Shown piece after piece: positions 11,354 through 22,477 of a stretch of DNA of 64,000 nt (position 1 is its first letter; each line of letters opens with the position of its first letter). Under the pieces are notes generated by a model that ran no database searches, was not told the DNA's origin, and saw nothing but the letters and a program-made list of their open reading frames with translations. The stretch is from NCBI GenBank assembly GCA_023213395.1, contig CM041465.1, forward strand, positions 231,701,741 through 231,765,740, in the 5' to 3' direction. The DNA is from Cycas panzhihuaensis (Eukaryota > Cycadophyta). The translations under genes were made by a program, and so were the position numbers.

Positions 11354-11818
11354 TGAAGTGACCCTTGAGTGCCTGGCTGACTTTTATGCACTTGTTGTGG
11401 CCGACTCCTAATGGTTATTATGGGCTCATCTCTCCTTGTCTTGGTCGACTTCATTATGTGCCAGTTTGAGTGCCTATAAATAGGGACTTTTGAGGTCATT
11501 TTCAATCATCATTTGATAAAGTGTTTCTTCTCATTTTTGGTCTTAAGGTAGTTGCAAATTTTTGCCCTTAGGGTTGCATTTTTTAGGAGGATCTTGCCTC
11601 GAAGGGCTTGGTGATTATTGCAAGCTATGTTGGTACTTGTTGAACTTCTATTTGTACTTTTTGACATCTTATTCAACACTTGTAATTGATTTATATTTGA
11701 AGAGACACGTTTATCTTTGGTACTTTTTATATATGATATTGCTAGTTGTATCCTATTATCTGTGAAGTTTAGCTCTGTTCTGTCCTTCTTTTATCTTTTG
11801 GGTGAAAGAACCGTTACA
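11354..11818 (+). repeat. Gypsy 1 3' LTR
   Basis: A 465-bp copy of 1089-1555 with TG...CA ends and TATAAATA at 11475-11482, followed by target duplication CAAGT. Many differences from the 5' copy are C/T or G/A exchanges. Confidence 0.93.
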
Positions 11819-11823
11819 CAAGT

Positions 11824-13982
11824 AGTCTCCTCAACGAAATTGCCTCACAAGTAGTTAGAACTGTTATTTTATACTTTGCTTTTGTATAAGACAAGGAGAT
11901 AGTAGCAAGTTTCCTGCTACATCAAGAAATCATACCAAAACTAGATGCAAATACATATCTTGATGTAGACTTTTGATCATCAACGTCTCTAGCCTAATCC
12001 GAGTCAGTATAGCCTTGCACTCTGAACTCATTAGCTCTAGAAAACAAGAGTCCAATTCTGATAGTCCCTTTGACATACCTTAGTATGCACTTTGTTGCCC
12101 GCTCTCCGATGAGAGATGGACGAAGCACTCATATATTGGGCTATGACACCAACAACATAACTGATGTCAGGCCTAGTGTTAATAAGGTAGATAAGACTAC
12201 TCACTAGTTGCCTATACAAGGTACAATGAATAGTCCCATTAATAACTTCATTAATCAACTTGAGACAAACTTCCATGGGGGTAGCTTATGGCTTTGAATT
12301 CTTCATATGAAAACGTTTCAAAAGACTATAAACCTACTTAGATTATGATACAAAAAGGATGTCACCTTTCTTCCAGAATTCCATGCCAAGATGCTAATGT
12401 AGAAAGGCAAGATCAAACATCTCCAAAGCTTAAGAAAAATGCTTCTTAAGAGAGTTGATTTGAGAAGTTTTGTTACCTTATGATAATGCGGTCATCTACA
12501 TAGAGAATTATAGTAAGTATCTCACCATCCTCACATTTAATGTATAAATTGTGATCTAATTCACATCTAGTGAATCCACAAGAGACAAAGTACTCGTCAA
12601 TGCGTGAATACCACGCCCTTAGTGCCTACTTAAGCCCATACAAGGCTTTCTTCAAACCACATACAAGATGCTCCTCGCTAGCCTACACAAAATCTTCGAG
12701 CTTCTACGTATAAACCTCCTGATCAAGAATTCCATGAAGGAAAGCACTCTTAACATCCATTTGGTGGAGATCCCAATTGAAATGAGATGCAAGACCAACT
12801 AGCATTCAGATGGTGGTCATTTTAGCCACAGGTGCAAAGGTCTCTGCAAAGTCCACACCTTCATTGTGCACATATCACTTAGCCACAAGTCGAACCTTGT
12901 ATCGATCAATGTCACCGTTAGATTTATACTTTACCTTGTATATCCACTTGTAACCAGTAACTTTCTTCCTTAGAGGGAGCTCAACAAGATTTCACGTGCC
13001 ATTCTTAAGTATGGAGTCATATTCCTCGTACATAACTAACTGCCAATGAGGGGCGTCCTTAACTTCAACAAATGACTCAGGCTTATCAGTCTTTAAAACA
13101 TTAGACATCAAGGCAAAATCGATTTTGCTTTGTGTTTGAACCCTAGCACTAGTGTTAATGTCACTAACTTAGGAAAAATTTAAGGTTTGAGTATACCACT
13201 TGGATAACTTTTTATGAGGAGAAGAAGTGGAAGGAATATCTATAGGAATCTCCGTACAATCCTCACTTTGTTCTTTAGTCTCATTCTTAATTTCTATGCT
13301 TTTAGCATCATCATTTATAATAGGGACAATTCTTTCATCGGACTTATCAAACAAAACATCCCTACTAATTACAATCTTCTTCTTCGTGGGATCCTTGAGC
13401 TTATATGCCTTAGAAGACTCACTATACCCAACAGGTATATACTTATAACTTTTGTCATCAAGCTTTTGTCTTACATTAGGTATATGAACAAAAATAGTAC
13501 AACAGAAAACTCAAAGATTACAAAAAAAAAAAGATTTTCTGCCAGTCCAAGCTTCGTTAGGAGTTATGTTCTAAACAATTATAGTTGGACTTTTGTTTAG
13601 AATGTAGACAATTGTATTCATAGTTTCACCCGAAAAACCATTAGAGACATCTTTGGCCTTTAACATATATCTTGCCATCTCAGCTGGTTTTTCCTTTCTG
13701 ACACACTATTTCATTGATGTGTATAGGATGTGGTTAGTTACCATTGAATGCTATGATCCTTGTTGATAGTGATGAATTCATGTGGCAAGTATTTGTATCT
13801 GTTGTCACTCCTTAAAACTTGATCTTCTTTCCAAAGAAGGTTTTGGCTTCAACTTTCAACTCCTTAAACTTAGCAAATGCTTCTAACTAATTCTTTAGGA
13901 GGTAAACCCAAGCCCTCCTCGTGAAGTCGTCAATGAATGTCATGATGTTTCTTGCACCTCCAAGTGAGACTGGTTGAGAGTG
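11824..13982 (-). pseudogene. Copia A integrase end, RT and start of RNase H
   Basis: Read leftward from 13982: FIDDFTRRAWVYLLK of integrase (about 13905-13950), a long decayed integrase tail, an acidic linker (13169-13354) ending KLSKWYTQTL, then RT. RT landmarks are LVELPLRKKVTGYKWIYKVK (about 12910-12990), FAETFAPVAKMTT, QMDVKSAFLHGIL, LVCGLKKALYGLK and an active site ILYVDDRIII at about 12490-12520. The LYRQLVSSLIYLINTRPDIS block is at 12150-12220. RNase H begins at the left edge and is cut by Gypsy 1. Stops and frameshifts are frequent, in line with its position as an outer layer. Confidence 0.85.
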
Positions 13983-14563
13983 TGTACCGATCTAGTTCTA
14001 CTTTATAGCAATTTTTCTCAAAAATATATGTAATAATCCACAAAAAATAATAACTAAATGCTATTCAACAAGAAAATGAACAAGGAACAAGAATTACAGA
14101 ATCCACCAAAATAAATAATAATCTTTATTGTCAAATAATACCAAAATAGAATGAAATTACAACAAATTACCAGTCTTTCTTGAAGAAGTGAGCTTCCCTC
14201 TTCGAGGCGAGGAACCCTCCAAACTGCAGCCCCCAAATGGGCGAGCTAATTGCAGCCCTGGAACCAAAAATGTGCAACTAAAAGAATCTCCGAATGATGG
14301 TTTGGGATGCGGCCCAAACTTCTTATATATAGTGATCAAAATACTTCAATTAGAAGTCGGCTAGACTGGGTGATATTATCCTTAATATTGCTTAAATAGA
14401 AGTCGGCCAGAAATTTTCCAAAACTGGCAGGCTAACTTTAAACGATCATAACTTTTGATAAGAGATGTCGGAATTGGCTTTCGTCTGAACTGTTGGAATC
14501 CTTATTTAGAGGTCTTCGATTTGAATGATTACATGGCATAGTTTTGACTAGATTTTGGAATGT
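13983..14563 (-). repeat. Gypsy 2 3' LTR
   Basis: About 581 bp matching 21888-22472 with scattered differences. The right boundary is set by the end of shared sequence (GGAATGT), followed by the complement of a GGGGAGGG polypurine tract. A few terminal bases seem lost relative to the other copy. Confidence 0.88.
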
Positions 14564-14855
14564 CCCTCCCCTTCAAACATGCTTTGCCCTCAAAGCATTG
14601 GTAAGGGCCCATTTTTCTACATCCTTTCTTCAAACTCCTACGTTGCATCTTTAAGCTTCAATGTCTTCTATTTGATGAGATATTCTTTCTTTATCCTAGA
14701 TCGCAAATTCTTGTCCCTAGTCTTTGGTATTCCCTTAGGTTCCACTATCATCATTCCTTCTTCATCCAATGTTGGTAAATTCATTTGTGAAGCCTCCCTT
14801 TCGCCCAACTTTTTCTTTAAACAAGACATGTGGAGGATACTGTGGATTTTGCTTT
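14564..14855 (-). pseudogene. Gypsy 2 integrase tail and chromodomain
   Basis: On the minus strand this reads KIHSILHMSCLKKKLGE, the junction after the integrase core, corresponding to HNVFHVSCLKRK in Gypsy 1. A chromodomain-like stretch follows (IVEPKGIPKTRDKNLRSR, then KKEYLIKWK). The reading then decays before the polypurine tract. It is in frame with the protease-RT start on the far side of Copia C, once that insertion and one target copy are taken out. The domain is shorter and less conserved than that of Gypsy 1, so the chromodomain call rests on position and the EYLIKWK motif. Confidence 0.75.
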
Positions 14856-15070
14856 TGTTGAGATATAATGTTTTATCTAGGATAGAAAAGGGGGTCATGT
14901 TAGACCCACCCTTAAATGTTCTCATGAGATCATGCCACTTGGCAGAATCTGAGCGATTGGTTACATTAGTGGTTGTAACCATCACATAACTCTTGTATAT
15001 TTAAGCAAATTGAATCTCAATAGAATACTGTACATTCTTTCCTCTCACAATTTTTGCTCGGTTTTCAACA
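14856..15070 (+). repeat. Copia C 5' LTR
   Basis: 215 bp, TGTTGAGATATAATG...TTTTCAACA, with a TATA-like GTATATTTAA at 14995-15004. A weak inverted repeat around TAATGTTTTA lies just inside the start, as in Copia B and G. Confidence 0.93.
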
Positions 15071-15083
15071 TGGTATCGTGAGC
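15071..15083 (+). other. Copia C primer-binding site
   Basis: TGGTATCGTGAGC directly follows the LTR. It matches the first seven bases of the initiator-Met complement and is altered after that. Confidence 0.75.
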
Positions 15084-15734
15084 GGGCTTGTTTAATCGAT
15101 TCCTCTTCTTCTACGGTGAATTTCTTACGTCAAATCATCTCACCAAGAGTGCAAAAGAGAGAAAAGCGATGGCGCCCTTTGAAAGTTAAAGATCAGATTT
15201 CTTGATGTATGGAACCGCATTACGGACTGCATTTAATTGTACAGACGGAAAAATTTCAAAGTACTCGGATCGAGCGAAATTTTGTGGAGAGGTAGATCCA
15301 AGACGCCGAGCATACTTTTCTCTTGGAGTGAGTCCGTCTCGAGATCGTTTTGCGTGCCAAAACGCCCGAACTAGTCCGCGTTTTTCAAGAGATTTTCTCG
15401 TAAATCTCATCGATTTGCACTCTAAATTGGGTAAAATCATCCTAAATCTTACTCAGAGTGATGCTTCAAGTTTGCAACTCGATTCGAAGGATTTAATTCA
15501 GTAATTTTTCAGATTCTCTCAAATCCGAAATTTGCCCTAGCCGTCGTTTTCTATTCAAACCCAGATTTCTCTTGTTTGAGAAAGAATTTTGAAAATCCGT
15601 CTTCAGATCTCGAACGGCGCCTGAGATATCTTCATTTTGAGGTGCATTTCATTTTTGGCCGTACAACTAGGGTTTTGTACGGAATTCAATCTGTTGTCTG
15701 GACAGCCTCTAAATCGTGTTTTGACCTAAAAATC
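15084..15734 (+). other. Copia C untranslated leader
   Basis: About 650 bp before gag. Overlapping open readings exist here on both strands (for example 15202-15504), but none shows a known motif or is shared at the protein level with the leaders of Copia B or G, so I see no gene. Confidence 0.55.
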
Positions 15735-16500
15735 ATGTCTTCCTCTCTCATCACTGTCTCGAACCGGAAAAATTGGTGGTTCAAATTACCATGTGGAAAA
15801 TTAAAATGGAAACCATTCGAGGATGAAAATGCAGGAAATCATCAAGGGACAAAGAAACGTCCACCCACTGGTGATGATAAGTTGGGAAGTTGGATTGAAA
15901 GGAACAACATGGGTAGTCTCATTTTAAAAATGTCTATTTGATTACATTCTCATTTATGTCGAAAAACTGAATCACGCTTTTGAAATCTGGAAGTGTCTGG
16001 AAAATTTATATGGGCAAAAGAACAAGGCGAGAATAATTGCACTCAAGGAGGAGCTGTATAAACTTCACATGAAGGAAAATGAAGAAGTAGAAGATTTTAT
16101 GCATAAAATCATCACTGTGAGAAATAATCTCTTGAGTCTTTGGAGGCATAATATCGAACAAGACCTTGTAAAATTGTAAGCAAGATCGCCAAAGTCATTT
16201 GATACAATTGTCAACACCATCACTGATAATGATAGGCTAGACAAATTAACACTTGATGAATTGATGTGTCTGCTAAGACAGAACAAAGAAATAAAAGATA
16301 CGAAAACACGAAATTGGAGGATGCATTTGCATCGGTGAATCTCGGGCCAAGAGGAAGACAACAATTTCGACGACCAAAGCAGAATGCGATTCGGAGGCGA
16401 GGACGCAGTCAAACTCCGTGAGGGCGAGGACGCAGAGAAACTAGAATATGTTACAAGCGTGACGAATGGACATTTCGCTAGTAATTGCGTAATCTTCGAC
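15735..16500 (+). pseudogene. Copia C gag
   Basis: An ATG at 15735 opens MSSSLITVSNRKNWWF, with the family features SWIERNN, then FEIWKCLENLYGQKNKARI and ALKEELYKLHMKENEEV at about 15980-16090. KSFDTIVNTITDNDRLD follows at about 16190-16240. Frameshifts near 15940 and 16180 and in the RG-rich and knuckle part (16370-16500) disrupt it. Its role is particle assembly and RNA packaging. It matches Copia G gag (LWRQ/ALKEELYKL, KLPKTFD regions) closely. Confidence 0.85.
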
Positions 16501-19500
16501 ATATCTCTGCTATCGGACAAAGTGGACACTACCCATATCGTGTCCACAAAGAAGAAGTGAAATTTATAAAGGAAAATGACCTATTGGTGGATACAGCAAA
16601 GAAAAGGATGAAGAAGAAGAAGAAGAAGAAGAGGAAACGGCCTTCATCACAGCATTGGTTACAGGAATGAAAGACAAAGACATATGGTACATAGACTCAG
16701 GAGCCTCTAAACACATGACAAGTCGGGAAGAATGGTTTCAAACCATGAATCCATACAATATGGACAAATCAGTGGAGTTGGGTGACAAGTATTCCCTTAA
16801 CATAAAAGGGATTGGAACCATTTCAGTAAACCTGAATGGAAATGAAAGAAAAATTGGAAATGTTCTGTTTGTACCAGATCTGAAGATGAATCTTCTCTCT
16901 CTCAACTAAGCAAAAAGGGGTTGAGAACCATTTTCGATGAAGAAGGGAATTGCCACATTTTGGACATGAAAAAAGATGGGAAGATTGTTGGAAAAGGGGT
17001 CAGATGTAATGACCTTTACAAACTTCACAAATCGTACTTCCTTACTTGGAAGAAAAAGCTTGTACTGCTCTTAAATCTAATAATAAAGTATGGCATTTAA
17101 GGTATGGACATCTCTCAATTGACACACTTAAACAGATGGAAAAGTCAGAAATGGTAAATGGTTTGCCTAATATTTCCTCAGATACATTTGTTTGTAAAGG
17201 TTGTCAACTTGGGAAACACAAGATAGACTCCTTTTATGGAAAGCACTTGGAAATCTCGGTCAAATTAGAATTGATACACACGTACATCATGGGCCCAATT
17301 TCACCTCTGTCAATTAATGGATGCGATACTTTTAACTTTCATTGATGACTTCACTCGAAAGGTATGGGTATATTTTTACATAATAAGTCAAGTCTTTGAA
17401 GCGTTTAAAGAATTTAAGGCGAAGTTGAGTTAGAATCGAGATTGAAAATCAAATGCATCAGTCGATGGAGGAGGGGAATATTTGTCACACGAGTTTCTAA
17501 ATTACTGCAAATACAGAGGAATTCGTAGACAAGTTACAACTCCTTATACTCCTCACCAAATGGAGTAGCCGAAAGAAAGAATAGAACTCGATGGAAATGG
17601 CTCAAGCATGATGTATGGAACAAAAATATCCAAGACATATTAAGCGAAGCGGTCGGATAGCATGCTATTTGATAAAGCAGTCCAACGAACATTGAAGAAC
17701 ATCACTCGGAAGAAGCTTGGACAGATGTAAAACCCGATGTAAGTCTTCTCAAAGTATTTGGCAGTCAAGCATTTGTGCATGTTCCTGATAAAAGGAGGTC
17801 CAAATTAGATGCAAAAGCATAGAATGTGTCTTGATAGGATATAGTAAAAATTCAAAGGCATATAAGTGCATAGATCCAAGAACAAATAGAATCTATGTAA
17901 GTAGAGATGTCATCTTTAATGAAGATAGTTCAGATGAATCTTCACAAATTAATGTAATAGAAAATGCAAAGGAACAAGAAACCGCCAAACACGTAGTAAT
18001 GCAAGAAGATGAGGAAGAAAATCGATCGAAATTACTTGGAAAATCAAGAAATCGAAAAAGGAAATGATTTAGAAATCATCAAGAAGGACAAGTTGATTCA
18101 TTGTCATCAACCAGTCAGGGAGACACCATCGAAAAGGAAGGTCCATCGTCATCAACTGGTCAGGGAAACACCGTCGAAAAGGAAGGTCCACAGAAACAAA
18201 AGAAATTGCCAAAATGGTAGATCAAAACTGTTGAAGAAGGAAATATATTAGAACAGAAACCCGAGGGCAAAGGTCAAAAGCCCTTCTCGAGCAAGGTTGA
18301 ACCACGAATTTTGAAGAAGCAAAAGATCATCCGTAATGGAGAGAAGCAATGGACAATGAAATAAATTCAATCAAGAAGAATCAAACATGGGAATTAGTGG
18401 AACTACCTGCTAATAAATCCACTGTGAACTGCAAATGGGTCTACAAAACAAAGAGAGGAGTCGATGGCAAAATTGAGAAACACAAAGCAAGGTTAGTTGC
18501 AAAGGGATACACCCAAACTGCGGGCATAGATTTTGATGAGACTTTCTCTCCAGTAGCAAAGATGAACACAGTAAGGACAATAATAGCCTTGGCTGCTACC
18601 CAAGGTTGGGGAATCTCTCAGATGGATGTAAAGAGTGCCTTCCTAAACGGTGAACTAGAAGAAGAGGTTTATATGCAACAACCAGATGGATATGCAGAAC
18701 AGGGAAAAGAAAATCTAGTCTGCAAATTGAAAAAGGCCTTGTATGGTCTAAAACAAGCACCGCATGCCTGGTATGCAAAACTAGATCACTTTCTTGAAGA
18801 AAATAAGTTTATCCGGTGTAACTCAGACTCCAGTCTGTACATAAGGAAAACAAACAACAAGATAACAATAATTGTTGTTTATGTGGATGATATGCTTCTT
18901 ACTGGGAATGATGTAGAAGGAATCAAGTGGATCAAAAGTCAACTTCAACAGAAATTTGAGATGACAGACTTGGGTTCACTAAATTATTACTTGGGACTGG
19001 AGATAGGTCAACGCCAAAACTACATAACTTTGTCCCAAAGTAACTACATCAAAAATCATTGTTCGATTCGGATGGAGAATTGCAATCCATGCACCACCCC
19101 CATGGAAACAAATTGCGATCTAATAGTAATAGTATGGAAAAAGATGCCGATGTTACCCTGTACAGGCAAATGATTGGAAGTCCGATTATCCGACCACCAG
19201 TTCGACATATCCTACTCGGAGGACTAGTATCAAGATATATGCGTAATCCAAAGTCGAGACATCGGCAAGCCGCAAAAAGAATTCTGAGATATCTCAAAGG
19301 AACAACAGATCTCAAATTAGTATATTCAAGGGGGCATCCAATCAAAATAAGGGTATTGCGATTCGAGGCGGCGACAAAGAACAAAGGAAATCCACAAGTG
19401 GATTTTGTTTTTCTTAGGAGTTTCACAATCTCATGGTGCGAAGAAACAAGCAACAATGGCTCTCTCCTCTATAGAAGCGAGAATATAAAGCGACCACATC

Positions 19501-19814
19501 AAGAACTTTGTGAAGCCATCCGTTAAGACAACTCTTACTTGATTTGAATCAACAAAAGAAGAAGCAACTTCCTAAAATGTGACAACCAAAGTGCCATCAA
19601 GTGACCAAAAATCCAATTACGCATGCAAAACAAAACATATTGAAGTTCATCATCACTTTATAAGAGAAAAGTGCGAGAACAAAGAGATAGACTTGGAATC
19701 TTGTCCGACATCCGAACAAGTTGCGGATCTTCTTGACAAAACCTCTTGGGAGAGAAAGACTCAGATATTTGAGAGACAAGATTGGACTTTTAGAGATAAA
19801 ACATTAAGAGGGGG
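16501..19814 (+). pseudogene. Copia C pol: protease, integrase, RT, RNase H
   Basis: A GAA repeat (about 16609-16634) codes for poly-Glu before protease WYIDSGASKHMTS (about 16685). Integrase has HLRYGHLSIDTLKQM and CKGCQLGKHK (17091-17220), then FIDDFTRKVWVYF with several missing bases. The linker contains two copies of a 45-bp repeat at about 18104-18192. RT is well kept at 18349-19110: [58 protein letters not shown] and active site VVYVDDMLLTGND. The RNase H region (19320-19800) is broken into several frames, ending with CKTKHIEVHHHFIREK and the PPT AAGAGGGGG at 19806-19814. Confidence 0.9.
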
Positions 19815-20032
19815 TGTTGAGATATAATGTTTTATCTAGGATAGAAAAGGGGGTCATGTTAGACCCACCCTTAAACGTTCTCATGAGATCATGCCACTTG
19901 GCAGAATCTGAGTGATTGGTTACATTAGTGGTTGTAACCATCACATAACTCTTGTATATTTAAGCAAATTGAATCTCAATAGAATACTGTACATTCTTTC
20001 CTCTGTCAATTTTTTGCTCTGTTTTTTCAACA
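19815..20032 (+). repeat. Copia C 3' LTR
   Basis: A 218-bp copy of the 5' LTR, longer by extra T residues near its end. It is followed directly by target duplication GCTTT. Confidence 0.93.
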
Positions 20033-20037
20033 GCTTT

Positions 20038-20640
20038 GTGGTGGCAATGTTAATTGATCTATTGCGTGTTCCAATTCCCTTTTCGGTGGCAGTCCTTGGG
20101 GTTCTTCAAAAACTCCTTGATATTCTTCTAAGATTGCCTAAATCTCTAGAGGAACATTTTTTATTTCTACTTTGTAACATGACATTATGTACACTTGTGG
20201 ATTTTTCTTTAGAATCTGTTCCATTCTGTGAGATGATATGAGCTGAATTGGAGGTGTGGTTGGGGCTTGTAGTCGATATTTGCATCCTTTTTGTTGGAAA
20301 CACATAAATCTTGTCATATAATTGGTAACGATGTTCCCCAGTGTTTGTAGCCATTGAATTCCCAGGATTGTGTCTACTCCGGCTATGGGCATGGCTAACA
20401 TACAAGTTGTGACCTTGTAATCGTTGATCTGGAGAGTTGTGTCTTTGTAGTATCCTCCACACAGTGTTGTTCTCCCATTTGTTATTAACACTTGGGATGT
20501 GTTGAGGGGCTTCACTTGTAATCCCAGTTTTCCTGTCGATGCCTTGTTTATAAAATTGTGTGTACTCCCGCTATCTACCAAGATTGATATTGGTGTCCCC
20601 TTGATTTGTCCTTGGAATCTTAGGGTTTACGGGGATACTT
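20038..20640 (-). pseudogene. Gypsy 2 protease and RT start
   Basis: The minus-strand frame 20138-20581 carries protease MVDSGSTHNFINKAS, GLQVKPLNTS and later GVDTILGIQWLQTLGN, then SSHRMEQILKKNPQVY, homologous to Gypsy 1. A TAG at 20138-20140 stands where Gypsy 1 has a Gln codon. The reading continues as ILEEYQGVFEEPQGLPP and LEHAIDQ, the very start of RT, and stops matching RT at about 20048. After removal of Copia C it goes straight into the integrase tail at 14855 without a frame change. RT catalytic motifs are therefore absent. Confidence 0.87.
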
Positions 20641-21760
20641 GTTGCCCTGTAATGGCCTACAAGGATATTTGGACATTCCCTGTATCCACTTCCAGAAGTT
20701 CATCTTCCTCCCTTCCTACGCTTTGGTCTTGTTCTTCTTCTTCGTGTGCTTCTTCTAGTATTTCTGCATCGTCATTATTGATCCTAAAAACCTTCTTTGC
20801 TAGGCACTAGTGTTGCTTATTCCATTTCACTCCACACTTGAAGCACGTCCCTTTCCTTATGTGCTCCTCTTTTGTTGTTCATAAGCTTTCTATTGCATTT
20901 CTTATAGCTAATGGGGGGTTTGCTTTTGTTCCTAATTTGGCCTCCTTAGGATTTTGGGTCTGATATGTTGATGGCCCATACTTCCTTGTATATGTCAGTC
21001 TACTATCTCTGAGTTCTGCCTCCACATTCCTTGCTATTTTAATTGTTACTTGGAGTTGTGGTGGATATACTACTATAACTCTAAATTTGATCTGATTTTT
21101 CAATCCACTGATATAAGTCTCCAGTAAACATTTGTGTGGTATCTTTTCTGAGACCATACATTGTAGCGTTTGGAATTGTTCTATGTACTCTTGGATTGTT
21201 CCTTCTTGATGTAATTGTGTTAACTGAGCAAAGTAATCTGTATTCCAAGAATCGTCATATTGCTCTACTAATCCTGCTATTAAATTCTCCCAGGTCTATT
21301 GTATTGGTAAGTTCATCTTTTGCCACCATTAGTACCACCTTAACGCCCTTCAATTTAAGTGTAAGGATGTTATTTCCATCTTTTGCTTAACTGTTGAGTT
21401 ATAGACCTTGAAATAGTTCTCCATTTATAAGATCCAGTTTGTGATATTCTTGGATACTTTTGGATCGAATTTTTCCAAAGATAATCTTGTTCCTTTCCAT
21501 CCATTATCCATGTTGGGAGTTCTCCTTTCATAAACTCGTCTATCGAATCTATTTCCTTGGTTTTTTTTATTGTTCCAGGTATCTATTTGATCTATTCCTA
21601 ATGCATTGTTGTTATCCATTTCTCCACCCGACACATTTTGTGTTGCTTGATCCGCTTTTGCTAGTAACTCTTGGATTATGATTGTTAAAGCTTTTATGCT
21701 CTGGTTTAATTTTGAGGCGCCTTCAATTTTCTCCTATGAGGTTCTGAATTGGGTTGCCAT
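20641..21760 (-). pseudogene. Gypsy 2 gag
   Basis: Gag starts at an ATG whose complement is at 21758-21760 (MATQFRTS). It runs through a low-complexity segment with IKALTIIIQELLAKADQ, then LSLEKFDPKVSKNITNWIL at about 21425-21490. The next segment, with VSEKIPHKCLLETYISGLKNQIKF at about 21080-21157, is the capsid C-terminal region. A zinc knuckle (CFKCGVKWNK, about 20810-20850) precedes an acidic Glu-rich linker to protease. Stops and frameshifts split it. The order matches Gypsy 1 gag. Confidence 0.8.
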
Positions 21761-21873
21761 CTTCTTCTGAATGAGGTTTTTCCCTGACCTCAATTTCGTT
21801 TTTGTTTCCTTGGGGAGAGAAAATTTTTCGATCTCTTTAAGCTTTTACCTCTATCGTTTTCCCTCGAAACGAA

Positions 21874-21885
21874 GCTCTGATACCA
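21874..21885 (-). other. Gypsy 2 primer-binding site
   Basis: On the minus strand TGGTATCAGAGC lies two bases after the LTR end, with an AG spacer as in Gypsy 1. It matches the initiator methionine tRNA complement exactly. Confidence 0.88.
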
Positions 21886-21887
21886 CT

Positions 21888-22472
21888 TGTAGTGATCTAG
21901 TTCTACTTTTATAGAAATTTTCCTAAAAAATACATGTAATAATCCACAAAAAGTAATAACTAGATGTTATTCAACAAGAAAATGAACAAGGAACAAGAAT
22001 TACAGAATCCACCAAAGTAAATAATAATCTTTATTGTCAAATAATACCAAAATAAAACGAAATTACAACAAATTACCAGTCTTTCTTGAAGAAGTGAGCT
22101 TCCCTCTTCGAGGCGAGGAACCCTCCAAATTGCAGCCCCCAAATGGGCGAGCTAATTGCAGCCTTGGAACCAAAAATGCGCAACTAAAAGAACCTCTGAA
22201 TGATGGTTTGGGTTGCGGCCCAAACTTCCTATATATAATGATCAAAATACTTCAATTAGAAGTCGGCCAGACTGGGTGATATTGTCCTTAACTCTGCTTA
22301 TATAAAAGTCGGCCAGAATTTCTCCAAAACTGGTAGGCCAATTTTAAACGGTCATAACTTTTGATAGAGATGTCGAAATTGACTTTCGTTTGAACCGTTG
22401 GAATCCTTATTCAGAGGCCTTCGATTTGAATGGTTACATGTCATAGTTTTGACTAGATTTTGGAATGTTATA
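21888..22472 (-). repeat. Gypsy 2 5' LTR
   Basis: 585 bp matching 13983-14563. On the minus strand a TATATATA box is at 22230-22237. Its outer end reads TATAACATT on the minus strand where TGTAACATT would be canonical, so the terminal TG has probably mutated. Target copy GAGTG follows at 22473. Confidence 0.9.
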
Positions 22473-22477
22473 GAGTG

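Larger units (their letters stand above)
1089..11818 (+). mobile_element. Gypsy 1, chromodomain-type Ty3/Gypsy element in Copia A
   Basis: The element is bounded by LTRs at 1089-1555 and 11354-11818 and by a perfect 5-bp target duplication CAAGT (1084-1088 and 11819-11823). It has an initiator-Met-type PBS, gag, protease, RT, RNase H, integrase and a C-terminal chromodomain, which places it among the chromodomain Gypsy elements (chromoviruses). Copia B interrupts its RT at 3638-8889. The two LTRs differ at roughly one position in ten by eye, so it is clearly older than Copia B. Stops and frameshifts occur throughout, and the RT active site is altered. Confidence 0.93.
14856..20032 (+). mobile_element. 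Copia C, Ty1/Copia element inside Gypsy 2
   Basis: A 5177-bp element with LTRs at 14856-15070 and 19815-20032 and a perfect target duplication GCTTT (14851-14855 and 20033-20037). All Copia domains are identifiable in order. By eye the LTRs differ by about five substitutions and two small T-run length changes, about 2.3 percent, so it is young. Even so, the coding region is cut by many single-base indels, especially at 17340-17760 and 19140-19560. The closest relatives here are Copia B and G. Confidence 0.95.
13983..22472 (-). mobile_element. Gypsy 2, internally deleted chromodomain-type element
   Basis: LTRs at 13983-14563 and 21888-22472 and a perfect target duplication GAGTG (13978-13982 and 22473-22477) define the element. 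It has an initiator-Met PBS, gag, protease and the first residues of RT. The reading then passes directly into the integrase tail and chromodomain, so most of RT, RNase H and the integrase core are absent. Copia C (14856-20032) sits close to the deletion junction, but its own duplication GCTTT is perfect, so the deletion is older than or independent of that insertion. Without Copia C the element is about 3.3 kb. It would depend on enzymes from other elements to move. Confidence 0.9.

Noticed and set aside
15202-15504. Open frames on both strands in the Copia C leader
   Set aside because: They lie between the PBS and gag, overlap each other on opposite strands and have no counterpart in related leaders.
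14856-20037. Deletion of Gypsy 2 pol caused by the Copia C insertion
   Set aside because: Copia C has a perfect GCTTT duplication on both sides, which a deletion during insertion would have removed.
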